Shown here: positions 25,303-32,702 of the stretch, in pieces
How the letters are laid out: every line of letters starts with the position of its first letter
Numbering within the stretch: position 1 is the stretch's first letter
From: Actinomycetota bacterium
GTDB taxonomy: Bacteria; Actinomycetota; Actinomycetes; Actinomycetales; Kineosporiaceae
Assembly (NCBI GenBank): GCA_030837345.1
Contig: JAUPKQ010000225.1
Location: 1 to 32,702 of the forward strand
Direction of reading: 5' to 3'
DNA length: 32,702 nt
Program-made: the position numbers and the translations under genes
Notes under the pieces: model-generated
Told to the model about the DNA's origin: nothing
Seen by the model: only the letters and a program-made list of their open reading frames with translations
Database searches by the model: none

Positions 25303-25671
25303 TCAGAGCACCTCCGGAGCCAGCGAGATGATCTTCATGAACTTCTTCTCGCGCAGCTCGCGGCCCACCGGACCGAAGATGCGGGTTCCGCGGGGGTCGC
25401 CGTCACCCTTGAGGATGACGGCCGCGTTCTCATCGAAGCGGATGTAGGAGCCGTCCGGACGGCGACGCTCCTTCACGGTGCGGACGACGACGGCTTTGAC
25501 CACGTCGCCCTTTTTGACGTTTCCGCCCGGGATCGCGTCCTTGACGGTGGCCACGATGACGTCGCCGATGCCGGCGTAGCGACGTCCCGAGCCACCGAGA
25601 ACGCGAATGCAAAGAATCTCCTTTGCACCCGTGTTGTCGGCGACACGCAGTCGCGACTCCTGCTGGATCAC
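25303..25671 (-). CDS. rplN: Ribosomal protein uL14
   Basis: A 122-residue intersubunit-face protein, of exactly the common family length. It reads [18 protein letters not shown], then [27 protein letters not shown], and the [26 protein letters not shown] ending. GTG start with AGGAG upstream. It opens the spc half of the cluster; the 100-base spacer from rpsQ carries a palindrome and a repeat. Confidence 0.98.
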   Translation of the reverse strand: MIQQESRLRVADNTGAKEILCIRVLGGSGRRYAGIGDVIVATVKDAIPGGNVKKGDVVKAVVVRTVKERRRPDGSYIRFDENAAVILKGDGDPRGTRIFGPVGRELREKKFMKIISLAPEVL

Positions 25672-25698
25672 TTTCGTACTCCTGTCGTCGCGTCGGTT

Positions 25699-25764
25699 CT
25701 CTGATCAGAGCCTGACGGAACTGCCGTACCGGACCTAACTGTCGTGCGATCGTTCCCGTACCGG
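25699..25764. promoter_or_regulatory. Palindrome and direct repeat before rplN
   Basis: CTCTGATCAGAG (25699-25710) is a perfect 12-bp palindrome 28 bases upstream of rplN. CCGTACCGG occurs twice (25724-25732 and 25756-25764, offset 32). No clear -35/-10 pair is seen, but the spacer could house an internal spc promoter or regulatory site. Confidence 0.4.
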
Positions 25765-25771
25765 CGTGGGA

Positions 25772-26089
25772 TCACTTCGCCCGTTCGAGGACCTCGACCA
25801 CACGCCACCGCTTCGTGGCGGACAGCGGCCGGGTCTCCATGATCAGGACCAGGTCGCCGACCGAGGCGGTGTTCTGCTCGTCGTGCACCTTCACCTTGCT
25901 GGTGCGCCGCATGACCTTGCCGTAGAGCGGGTGCTTGACCCGGTCCTCGACCTCGACCACGACGGTCTTCTCCATTTTGTCGCTCACGACGTACCCGCGG
26001 CGGGTCTTGCGGTAGCCCCGGGTCGGGGCCGCCTTTCCCGCGCTGGTCTCGGTGCTGGTCTCGCTGCTCACAGCCGTTTCCTCGCTCAT
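25772..26089 (-). CDS. rpsQ: Ribosomal protein uS17
   Basis: A 105-residue 16S-binding OB-fold protein. The first 22 residues are a Ser/Thr/Glu-rich extension ([15 protein letters not shown]). The core starts [22 protein letters not shown] and has [20 protein letters not shown] and [29 protein letters not shown]. It lies 4 bases after rpmC, last of the S10-type block. Confidence 0.97.
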   Translation of the reverse strand: MSEETAVSSETSTETSAGKAAPTRGYRKTRRGYVVSDKMEKTVVVEVEDRVKHPLYGKVMRRTSKVKVHDEQNTASVGDLVLIMETRPLSATKRWRVVEVLERAK

Positions 26090-26093
26090 CGGA

Positions 26094-26330
26094 TCACCCC
26101 TGCGGCCCGGACGTGATGCCGAGCTCGCGCTCCCGCATCGTCGTATAGATCCGGGCGATGTCGCGACGGACGGCGCGCAGCCGCCCGTGGTTCTCCAGCT
26201 GCCCGGTGGCGGACTGGAAGCGGAGGTTGAACAACTCCTCCTTGGCCTTGCGCAGTTCCTCGACGAGACGCTCGTCGTCGATGCCCCGCAGCTGGCTGGG
26301 GGTCAGGTTCTTCGAGCCGACGGCCATCAC
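26094..26330 (-). CDS. rpmC: Ribosomal protein uL29
   Basis: A 78-residue exit-tunnel protein, mostly helical: [31 protein letters not shown], then [18 protein letters not shown]. The GTG at 26330 overlaps the rplP stop (GTGA). An ATG one codon later is an equally possible start. Confidence 0.97.
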   Translation of the reverse strand: MMAVGSKNLTPSQLRGIDDERLVEELRKAKEELFNLRFQSATGQLENHGRLRAVRRDIARIYTTMRERELGITSGPQG

Positions 26331-26746
26331 GCCTCACCACCCTCGCGCCGGACGATCCGGCACTTCATCGGCAGCTTGTGGATCGCACGGGTCAGTGCGT
26401 CCCGAGCCACCTTCTCGTTGGGGAACGACAGCTCGAAGAGCACGCGCCCCGGCTTCACGTTGGCGATCCACCACTCGGGTGAACCCTTACCGCTACCCAT
26501 ACGGGTCTCGGCCGGCTTCTTGGTGAGCGGACGGTCGGGGTAGATGTTGATCCACACCTTGCCACCACGCCGGATGTGACGGGTGATGGCGATACGCGCC
26601 GACTCAATCTGCCGGTTGGTCACGTAGGCGGGCTCGACAGCCTGGATGCCCCACTCGCCGAACGTCACCTGCGTGCCGCCCTTGGCGGCGCCGCTACGGC
26701 CGGGGTGGTGCTGCTTCCGGTGCTTGACCCGACGTGGGATGAGCAC
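26327..26746 (-). CDS. rplP: Ribosomal protein uL16
   Basis: A 139-residue protein near the peptidyl-transferase and A-site. It begins [19 protein letters not shown] and includes [50 protein letters not shown] and [26 protein letters not shown] start, 3 bases after rpsC. It overlaps rpmC. Confidence 0.98.
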   Translation of the reverse strand: MLIPRRVKHRKQHHPGRSGAAKGGTQVTFGEWGIQAVEPAYVTNRQIESARIAITRHIRRGGKVWINIYPDRPLTKKPAETRMGSGKGSPEWWIANVKPGRVLFELSFPNEKVARDALTRAIHKLPMKCRIVRREGGEA

Positions 26747-26749
26747 GGC

Positions 26750-27610
26750 TCAGGCCTCCGTTCCAGAGCTGGTCGAGGGTGCCGACGCCTCCGCCTGCGC
26801 GGGAGCGGCGGACGTCGCGGGAGCGGTGTCCCGTGCCGTGGTCTCCCGTGCGGCGTTGTCACCGCCACCGCCACGACGGGCGCGCTGCGGGCGGTTGGCC
26901 CGTCCGTCGCCCCGGCCACCCTCGCGGCGAGGAGCCCGCGGAGCGGCGGCCTGCTCACGAGCGAGCTCGCGCTGGGTGACGTCGCCCTTGTAGATCCACA
27001 CCTTGACGCCGATACGGCCGAACGTCGTGCGGGCCTCGTAGAAGCCGTAGTCGATGTTCGCCCGCAGCGTGTGCAGCGGCACCCGGCCCTCGCGGTAGAA
27101 CTCGGACCGGCTCATCTCCGCGCCGCCGAGACGGCCGGAGCACTGCACCCGGATGCCCTTGGCACCGGCGCGCAGCGAGGACTGCATGCCCTTGCGCATC
27201 GCCCGCCGGAACGACACCCGGCTGGCGAGCTGCTCGGCGATGCCCTGGGCGACGAGCTGAGCGTCGATCTCCGGGTTCTTCACCTCGAGGATGTTCAGCT
27301 GCACCTGCTTGCCGGTCAGCTTCTCCAGCTCGCCCCGGATACGGTCGGCCTCGGCGCCACGGCGACCGATGACGATGCCCGGACGCGCGGTGTGGATGTC
27401 CACCCGCACGCGGTCCCGGGTCCGCTCGATCTCCACACGGCTGATGCCCGCACGTTCCATGCCCTTGGACATGAGCTTGCGGATCGCGACGTCTTCCTTC
27501 ACGTAGTCGCGGTACCGCTGCCCGGCCTTGGTGCTGTCGGCGAACCACCGGCTCTTGTGGTCGGTGGTGATGCCCAGTCGGAACCCGTGCGGGTTGACCT
27601 TCTGCCCCAC
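26750..27610 (-). CDS. rpsC: Ribosomal protein uS3
   Basis: A 286-residue protein at the mRNA entry. The GTG at 27610 shares one base with the rplV TAG and gives [20 protein letters not shown], the S3 N-terminus. The KH domain ([18 protein letters not shown]) is near residue 70, and the C-terminal domain ([31 protein letters not shown]) near 130. The last 70 residues are Arg/Gly- then Ala/Thr/Ser-rich, an actinobacterial-type tail. Longer open frame upstream is antisense noise over rplV. Confidence 0.97.
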   Translation of the reverse strand: MGQKVNPHGFRLGITTDHKSRWFADSTKAGQRYRDYVKEDVAIRKLMSKGMERAGISRVEIERTRDRVRVDIHTARPGIVIGRRGAEADRIRGELEKLTGKQVQLNILEVKNPEIDAQLVAQGIAEQLASRVSFRRAMRKGMQSSLRAGAKGIRVQCSGRLGGAEMSRSEFYREGRVPLHTLRANIDYGFYEARTTFGRIGVKVWIYKGDVTQRELAREQAAAPRAPRREGGRGDGRANRPQRARRGGGGDNAARETTARDTAPATSAAPAQAEASAPSTSSGTEA

Positions 27611-28014
27611 TATCGGGTCCTCCCCTTCGTGCTCGCCGCCGGGGTGACCGGGGCTGAGGTTTTCGCCGCACGAGGTGCGACGACCACGGTGATGTGGCTG
27701 GTGCGCTTGTTGATCCTGTACGCCCGGCCCTGCGCCCGCGGCCGGAACCGCTTCATCGTCGGGCCCTCGTCCACGTAGGCGGACTGCACGACGAGCAGAC
27801 GCTCGTCGAACGGCTCCGATGCCCGCTCCGCCTTCACCCGCGCGTTCGCGATCGCACTCTGCACGACCTTGCGCACGGGCTCGCTGGCGGCCTGCGGCGC
27901 GAACTCCAGCACCGCCAGCGCCTGCACCGCCTGCTTGCCACGGATGAGGTCCACGACGCGGCGGGCCTTCATGGGCGTGACGCGGATGTACCGCGCCTGC
28001 GCCTTGGCTTCCAT
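27610..28014 (-). CDS. rplV: Ribosomal protein uL22
   Basis: A 134-residue protein whose beta-hairpin lines the exit tunnel. It starts [27 protein letters not shown]. The hairpin segment is [29 protein letters not shown]. The C-terminal extension ([15 protein letters not shown]) is short. The macrolide-relevant hairpin looks unmodified. One-base overlap with rpsC. Confidence 0.98.
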   Translation of the reverse strand: MEAKAQARYIRVTPMKARRVVDLIRGKQAVQALAVLEFAPQAASEPVRKVVQSAIANARVKAERASEPFDERLLVVQSAYVDEGPTMKRFRPRAQGRAYRINKRTSHITVVVAPRAAKTSAPVTPAASTKGRTR

Positions 28015-28055
28015 CGCTGTCCCTTGTCCTTCGTCGAGTTTCAGTTCTTGGTCTC

Positions 28056-28078
28056 GTTCGGTGTCGAGTTCGGTGTCG
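28056..28078. repeat. Tandem 11-mer before rplV
   Basis: GTTCGGTGTCG occurs at 28056-28066 and 28068-28078 (offset 12) in the rpsS-rplV spacer. It is a small local direct repeat with no clear role. Confidence 0.6.
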
Positions 28079-28124
28079 GGCCGGTGCCGAGATGGTGACG
28101 GCCTCCGGTCCGGCCCCGGCCGAC

Positions 28125-28406
28125 TCAGCGGCGGCGACCCTTGCGGTCGTCCTTCTCGTGGCCGCGGAACGTACGGGTCGGGGCGAACTCACCGAGCTTG
28201 TGGCCGATCATCGACTCGGTGATGAAGACCGGGACGTGCTTGCGACCGTCGTGCACCGCGAAGGTGTGCCCCAGGAAATCCGGGGTGATGACCGAACGGC
28301 GCGACCAGGTCTTGATGACGTTCTTGGTGCCCTTCTCGTTCTGGACGTCCACCTTCTTCTGCAGGTGGCCGTCGACGAACGGGCCTTTCTTCAGACTGCG
28401 GGGCAT
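28125..28406 (-). CDS. rpsS: Ribosomal protein uS19
   Basis: A 93-residue head protein: [68 protein letters not shown]. All parts are canonical and the length is standard. It lies 14 bases after rplB. Confidence 0.98.
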   Translation of the reverse strand: MPRSLKKGPFVDGHLQKKVDVQNEKGTKNVIKTWSRRSVITPDFLGHTFAVHDGRKHVPVFITESMIGHKLGEFAPTRTFRGHEKDDRKGRRR

Positions 28407-28420
28407 GACGCGGGCTCTCC

Positions 28421-29257
28421 TCAGCGCTTCTTGCCGGTGCGACGACGACGGACGATCAGCTTGTCGCTGGCCTTCCCTGGACGGCGGGTGCGGCCCTCCG
28501 GCTGACCCCAGGGGCTGACCGGGTGACGGCCACCGGACGTCTTGCCCTCACCACCACCGTGCGGGTGGTCGATCGGGTTCATCGCGACACCACGGACGGT
28601 GGGGCGCTTGCCCTTCCAGCGCATACGGCCGGCCTTGCCCCAGTTGATGTTCGACTGCTCGGCGTTCCCGACCTCGCCGACCGTCGCCCTGGCGCGGACG
28701 TCCACGTTGCGGATCTCACCCGAGGGGAGCCGCAGCTGGGCGAAGGCGCCCTCCTTGGCGACGAGCTGCACCGAGGCACCGGCCGAGCGCGCGAGTTTCG
28801 CGCCGCCACCGGGCCGGAGCTCGATCGCGTGGATGACGGTACCGACGGGGATGTTGCGCAGCGGCAGGTTGTTCCCCGGCTTGATGTCCGCGCCCGGACC
28901 GTTCTCGATCCGGTCACCCTGCTTCAGCTTGTTCGGGGCGAGGATGTACCGCTTCTCGCCGTCCGCGTAGTGGAGCAGCGCGATGCGCGCGGTCCGGTTG
29001 GGGTCGTACTCGATGTGCGCGACCTTGGCCGGAACGCCGTCCTTGTCGTGACGGCGGAAGTCGATCAACCGGTAGGCGCGCTTGTGCCCGCCGCCCTGGT
29101 GACGGGTGGTCACCCGGCCGGCGTTGTTACGACCACCGCTCTTGCTCAGCGGGCGGACCAGGGACTTCTCCGGCTCCGTCCGGGTGATCTCGACGAAGTC
29201 GGCGACGCTGCTGCCGCGCCGTCCCGGCGTCGTCGGCTTGTACTTGCGGATTCCCAT
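28421..29257 (-). CDS. rplB: Ribosomal protein uL2
   Basis: A 278-residue protein needed for subunit joining and peptidyl transfer. It starts [20 protein letters not shown] and has [14 protein letters not shown] near 57 and [28 protein letters not shown] near 132. The peptidyl-transferase-proximal signature is [26 protein letters not shown] near 225. GAGGAC upstream of ATG. Confidence 0.98.
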   Translation of the reverse strand: MGIRKYKPTTPGRRGSSVADFVEITRTEPEKSLVRPLSKSGGRNNAGRVTTRHQGGGHKRAYRLIDFRRHDKDGVPAKVAHIEYDPNRTARIALLHYADGEKRYILAPNKLKQGDRIENGPGADIKPGNNLPLRNIPVGTVIHAIELRPGGGAKLARSAGASVQLVAKEGAFAQLRLPSGEIRNVDVRARATVGEVGNAEQSNINWGKAGRMRWKGKRPTVRGVAMNPIDHPHGGGEGKTSGGRHPVSPWGQPEGRTRRPGKASDKLIVRRRRTGKKR

Positions 29258-29307
29258 TGCTCAGTCCTCGCGTCAGTCTCTCCGTCGGATCGGCTACCGG
29301 GCTGCCC

Positions 29308-29619
29308 TCAGGCGGCCGGCCCGCCGAAGATGTCGATGGTCCCGTCCGCCAGCGTGACGACGGCGCGCTTGGTGTCCTTGCGCCGGCCGATGCCGTTGCG
29401 GGTCCGGCGCGCCTTGCCCTGCCGGTTCAGCGTGTTCACCGACTTGACCTTGACACCGAAGACCTGCTCGACCGCGATCTTGATCTCGGTCTTGTTCGCC
29501 CGGGGGTCGACGACGAAGGTGTACTTACCCTCGTCGAGAAGCCCGTAGCTCTTCTCGGACACGACCGGGGCGAGCAGGATGTCGCGCGGGTCCTTGTTGA
29601 TGCCGCCGATGGCGCTCAC
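29308..29619 (-). CDS. rplW: Ribosomal protein uL23
   Basis: A 103-residue tunnel-exit protein, docking site for trigger factor and SRP. It contains [25 protein letters not shown] and [30 protein letters not shown] start overlaps the rplD TGA (GTGA). Confidence 0.97.
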   Translation of the reverse strand: MSAIGGINKDPRDILLAPVVSEKSYGLLDEGKYTFVVDPRANKTEIKIAVEQVFGVKVKSVNTLNRQGKARRTRNGIGRRKDTKRAVVTLADGTIDIFGGPAA

Positions 29620-30302
29620 TTGCCGGCCTCCTCGCTGGCCCGGCCGACGGCGGACGCGCTCTTCCCGGTCGCCGGACCGGCCAGGAAGGCCTCCAGCGCT
29701 CCGGAGGTGAACACGATGTCGTCGGAGATCAGCACGTCGTAGGTGTTGAGCTGGTCCGGCGCGATCACGTGCACGGTCGGCACGTTACGCACGCTCTTCC
29801 AGGTGACCAGGTCGTTCCGCTCGACGACGACGAGCAGGTGCTTCCGCTCCGTCACCCGTGCCAGCGTGGTGACGGCCACCTTGGTCTTCGGCGACTCGCC
29901 GTCCACCAGAGCGCTCACCACGTGCACCCGGCCGTGGCGGGCCCGGTCGGACAGCGCACCGCGAAGCGCGGCCGCCTTCATCTTCTTGGGGGTCCGCTGG
30001 CTGTAGTCCCGCGGGGTCGGCCCGTGGACGACGCCGCCGCCTGCGAACTGGGGGGCGCGGGTCGAACCCTGGCGGGCGCGACCGGTGCCCTTCTGCTTGT
30101 AGGGCTTCCTGCCGCCACCGCTGACCTCACCACGGGTCTTGGTGGAGTGCGTGCCCTGCCGTGCCGCGGCGAGCTGCGCGACGACGACCTGGTGGATCAG
30201 CGGGATGTTCGTCTGGACGTCGAAGATCTCTTCGGGCAGCTCGGCCGTGCCGGCCTTCTGGCCCTCGATGTCGACGACGTCGACCGTGAGCGTGGTGGCC
30301 AT
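29616..30302 (-). CDS. rplD: Ribosomal protein uL4
   Basis: A 228-residue protein with a tunnel-lining loop; in E. coli it represses the S10 operon. The loop segment is [38 protein letters not shown], near residue 53. It has [25 protein letters not shown] near 94. The C-terminal 15 residues ([18 protein letters not shown]) are an extension. Starts 5 bases after rplC. Confidence 0.97.
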   Translation of the reverse strand: MATTLTVDVVDIEGQKAGTAELPEEIFDVQTNIPLIHQVVVAQLAAARQGTHSTKTRGEVSGGGRKPYKQKGTGRARQGSTRAPQFAGGGVVHGPTPRDYSQRTPKKMKAAALRGALSDRARHGRVHVVSALVDGESPKTKVAVTTLARVTERKHLLVVVERNDLVTWKSVRNVPTVHVIAPDQLNTYDVLISDDIVFTSGALEAFLAGPATGKSASAVGRASEEAGK

Positions 30303-30307
30303 GTCGG

Positions 30308-30964
30308 TCAGGCTCCCTTCGCGGCGGTCTTGACCAGGACGACGGAACCCCTGGCGCCGGGCACCGCACCCTTGATGAGGATGAGGCCACGCTCGACGTC
30401 AACGGCGTGAACCGTCAGGTTCTGAGTGGTCTGGCGGACTCCACCCATACGGCCCGCCATGCGGACACCCTTGAAAACGCGGCCCGGGGTGGCGCAGGCG
30501 CCGATCGAACCGGGCGAGCGGTGCTTGCGCTGCGTGCCGTGCGAGGAGCTGAGGCCCTTGAAACCGTGGCGCTTCATGACGCCCGCGGTTCCCTTGCCCT
30601 TGGTCCGGCCGACGACGTCGACCTTCTGACCGGCCTCGAACACATCGGCGGTGATCTCCTGGCCGAGCGAGTACTCGCCGGCGTCAGGGGTACGGATCTC
30701 GATGAGGTGGCGACGCGGGGTGACTCCGGCCTTGGTGAAGTGGCCGCTCTCCGGCTTGTTCACCTTGCGCGGGGCAACGGCGCCGAAGGCGAGCTGGACG
30801 GCGGAGTAGCCGTCGGTCCCGGCGTCGCGCACCTGCGTGACCACATTGGCGGTCGCCTGGACGACGGTGACGGGCACCAGGCGGTTCTCGGCGTCCCACA
30901 CCTGAGTCATGCCGAGCTTGGAACCCAGCAGACCCTTGACGGGGTTGTTCGACTGATTGGTCAT
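30308..30964 (-). CDS. rplC: Ribosomal protein uL3
   Basis: A 218-residue protein reaching the peptidyl-transferase centre. The ATG at 30964 gives [23 protein letters not shown]; twelve earlier in-frame codons over rpsJ are excluded. The signature [40 protein letters not shown] is near residue 130 and looks unmodified. Confidence 0.98.
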   Translation of the reverse strand: MTNQSNNPVKGLLGSKLGMTQVWDAENRLVPVTVVQATANVVTQVRDAGTDGYSAVQLAFGAVAPRKVNKPESGHFTKAGVTPRRHLIEIRTPDAGEYSLGQEITADVFEAGQKVDVVGRTKGKGTAGVMKRHGFKGLSSSHGTQRKHRSPGSIGACATPGRVFKGVRMAGRMGGVRQTTQNLTVHAVDVERGLILIKGAVPGARGSVVLVKTAAKGA

Positions 30965-30974
30965 CGCTTGGGCC

Positions 30975-31283
30975 TCAGAGCTTGATCTCGATGTCGACAC
31001 CCGCCGGAAGGTCGAGTCGCATCAGCGAGTCGACGGTCTTGGGCGTTGGGTTAATGATGTCGATCAGCCGCTTGTGCGTTCGCATCTCGAAGTGCTCGCG
31101 GCTGTCCTTGTACTTGTGCGGAGAACGAATCACGCAATACACGTTCTTCTCCGTCGGCAACGGCACCGGACCGGCCACCGACGCACCAGTGCGGACCACC
31201 GTGTCGACGATCTTGCGCGCCGAGCTGTCGATGACCTCGTGGTCGTAGGCCTTCAGCCGGATGCGGATCTTCTGTCCCGCCAT
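30975..31283 (-). CDS. rpsJ: Ribosomal protein uS10
   Basis: A 102-residue head protein, also NusE in transcription antitermination. It starts [25 protein letters not shown] and has [39 protein letters not shown]. First gene of the S10 cluster, preceded by a 450-base spacer with a structured leader. Confidence 0.98.
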   Translation of the reverse strand: MAGQKIRIRLKAYDHEVIDSSARKIVDTVVRTGASVAGPVPLPTEKNVYCVIRSPHKYKDSREHFEMRTHKRLIDIINPTPKTVDSLMRLDLPAGVDIEIKL

Positions 31284-31315
31284 GGCTTCTCTGTGCTCTC
31301 TCTCTCAGATCCGGT

Positions 31316-31436
31316 GCTAGCCGTGCAGTGGCTAGCGGTTCGATGCGTCGTCCCGGTCCTCCTCCGACCCCCGAGGTCGGGTGTGTCGCGATCATCTCGC
31401 GACCTGCACAGGCGCTTTCGCGCCCCCCTACCAGGG
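31316..31436 (-). promoter_or_regulatory. rpsJ 5' leader with a chain of hairpins
   Basis: The gene-free stretch 31284-31683 holds five short inverted repeats in a row: GCTAGCC/GGCTAGC (31316-31336), CCGACC/GGTCGG (31364-31380), GTCGCGA/TCGCGAC (31385-31403), GGCGC/GCGCC (31411-31424) and CCCT/AGGG (31426-31436). Further upstream are an AT-richer patch (31501-31545) that may hold the promoter, without a clear consensus, and the dyad CACCCG/CGGGTG (31635-31648). Confidence 0.5.
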
Positions 31437-31683
31437 AATCTTCGGTCGAGCCGGGGTCGGCCGCGGAGCGCAGGCCCGCCAGGGCCAGGGCGCACCGAAC
31501 AACCTGAATAGTGTGCCAGACCAGGTAGCGAGTCTCATAATCCGCGCGTGCCGCCCGTGACCATGGAACCCCTGCGTGCCCTGCCGACCCGGTACCGACC
31601 AGGTCCTCACGCAGGAATTGCATGATCACGGGGACACCCGCACGGGTGACCCGTCTCGCCGGCCGGACCTCGATCCGTCCTGC

Positions 31684-31733
31684 ACGGGCCCGCCGCCCGG
31701 GGCCAGGTTCCTCGCCCCGGGCGGCGGGCCCGT
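31684..31733 (-). terminator. tuf terminator
   Basis: A perfect 20-bp stem (31684-31703 with 31714-31733) and a 10-nt loop, 4 bases after the tuf stop. No U-tract. Confidence 0.9.
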
Positions 31734-31737
31734 CAAC

Positions 31738-32702
31738 TCACTTGAGAATCTTCGCGACCCGGCCGGATCCGACTGTACGGCCACCTTCGCGAATCGCGAA
31801 CTTCAGGCCTTCCTCCATCGCGATGGGCTGGATCATCTCGACCCGCATCGCGGTGTTGTCGCCGGGCATGACCATCTCGACGCCCTCGGGAAGGTGGACC
31901 ACACCGGTGACGTCCGTCGTCCGGAAGTAGAACTGGGGACGGTAGTTGTCGTAGAACGGCGTGTGCCGCCCGCCCTCGTCCTTGCTCAGGATGTAGACGG
32001 TCGCCTCGAACTCGGTGTGCGGGGTGATCGAACCCGGCTTGGCGACGACCTGGCCGCGCTCGACCTCCTCGCGCTTGATGCCACGCAGGAGCAGACCGAC
32101 GTTCTCACCGGCCTGGGCGGTGTCGAGCAGCTTGCGGAACATCTCGATGCCGGTGACCGTGGTGGTCTGCTTCTCCTGCTTGATACCCAGGATCTCGACG
32201 GTCTCGTTGACCTTGAGAATGCCGCGCTCGACCTTCCCGGTCACGACGGTTCCACGACCGGTGATCGTGAAGACGTCCTCGATCGGCATGAGGAACGGCT
32301 TCTCGGTCTCGCGCACGGGCTCCGGGATCGCGGTGTCGACCGCTTCCATCAGCTCCGCGACGGACTCGCTCCACTTGGCGTCGCCCTCGAGCGCCTTCAG
32401 CGCCGAGACGCGGACCACGGGAAGGTTGTCGCCGTCGAACTCGTAGTCCGTGAGGAGCTCACGAACCTCCATCTCGACGAGCTCCATGATCTCCTCGTCG
32501 TCGACCATGTCGGCCTTGTTGAGGGCCACGACGATGTAGGGCACGTTGACCTGGCGGGCCAGGATGACGTGCTCCTTCGTCTGCGGCATCGGGCCGTCGG
32601 TCGCCGCGACCACGAGGATCGCGCCGTCCATCTGAGCGGCACCGGTGATCATGTTCTTGATGTAGTCGGCGTGCCCGGGGCAGTCCACGTGCGCGTAGTG
32701 CC
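31738..32702 (-). CDS. tuf: Elongation factor Tu (3' part)
   Basis: The last 320 codons of EF-Tu; about 75 N-terminal residues, with the P-loop and switch I, lie beyond the right edge. EF-Tu delivers aminoacyl-tRNA to the ribosome as a GTPase. Visible motifs are the switch II motif DCPGH, the guanine-specificity NKAD, the SALKAL loop, the domain II segment [13 protein letters not shown], and the C-terminal [20 protein letters not shown]. No obvious elfamycin-resistance change is evident in the part seen. fusA and rpsL-rpsG would be expected upstream. Confidence 0.98.
   Translation of the reverse strand, partial: HYAHVDCPGHADYIKNMITGAAQMDGAILVVAATDGPMPQTKEHVILARQVNVPYIVVALNKADMVDDEEIMELVEMEVRELLTDYEFDGDNLPVVRVSALKALEGDAKWSESVAELMEAVDTAIPEPVRETEKPFLMPIEDVFTITGRGTVVTGKVERGILKVNETVEILGIKQEKQTTTVTGIEMFRKLLDTAQAGENVGLLLRGIKREEVERGQVVAKPGSITPHTEFEATVYILSKDEGGRHTPFYDNYRPQFYFRTTDVTGVVHLPEGVEMVMPGDNTAMRVEMIQPIAMEEGLKFAIREGGRTVGSGRVAKILK

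Noticed and set aside
27611-28192. Long N-terminal extension of rpsC
   Set aside because: It overlaps rplV in a different frame. The S3 N-terminus VGQKVNPHG starts exactly at the GTG at 27610.
31437-31683. A possible tRNA or small protein gene between tuf and rpsJ
   Set aside because: I found no cloverleaf with TTC-loop signature or CCA end, and the open frames lack ribosome sites and overlap the leader.

Overview
The window is a chromosomal housekeeping segment from a high-GC Gram-positive bacterium (Actinomycetota). The evidence is the very GC-rich third codon positions, frequent GTG starts, GTGA/ATGA gene overlaps, long GC-rich hairpin terminators without U-tracts, actinobacterial-type ribosomal proteins, and the gene order tsaB-tsaE-hydrolase-alr-nnr-acpS-glmS. 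The genus cannot be fixed from the sequence alone. I see no tRNA, rRNA, CRISPR array, insertion sequence or prophage.

Almost everything is on the minus strand, so transcription runs from right to left. On the right (31.7-32.7 kb) is the 3' part of tuf with a perfect 20-bp terminator hairpin. A hairpin-rich leader then opens the S10-spc cluster (21.3-31.3 kb): rpsJ-rplC-rplD-rplW-rplB-rpsS-rplV-rpsC-rplP-rpmC-rpsQ, then rplN-rplX-rplE-rpsN-[unknown 77-codon gene]-rpsH-rplF-rplR-rpsE-rpmD-rplO. Two hairpins and a promoter-like -10 box separate rplO from secY-adk-map. A TAGACT promoter starts infA-rpmJ-rpsM-rpsK-rpsD-rpoA-rplQ, followed by a strong terminator that overlaps the start of truA.

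Between truA and rplM lies a short accessory stretch (10.4-13.2 kb): a secreted beta-propeller phytase on the minus strand and two tandem paralogous Thr/Val-rich lipoproteins on the plus strand, converging on a nested hairpin terminator. Then come rplM-rpsI, coaA on the plus strand, a secreted GH46 chitosanase, and the run glmS-acpS-nnr-alr-hydrolase-tsaE-tsaB (amino-sugar and cell-wall precursors, acyl-carrier activation, nicotinamide repair, D-alanine, t6A tRNA modification), cut by the left edge.

Features most worth following: (1) a small acidic gene embedded between rpsN and rpsH and overlapping rpsH by ATGA, where a gene is not normally found; (2) truA with no ATG, GTG or TTG start before its conserved N-terminus, plus a terminator stem inside its putative 5' end; (3) a dense regulatory region before the phytase (an 11-bp perfect inverted repeat around the -10 box plus twin GTTAAC boxes); (4) the two lipoprotein paralogs; (5) structured untranslated regions before rpsJ, rpsM, rpsD and secY.
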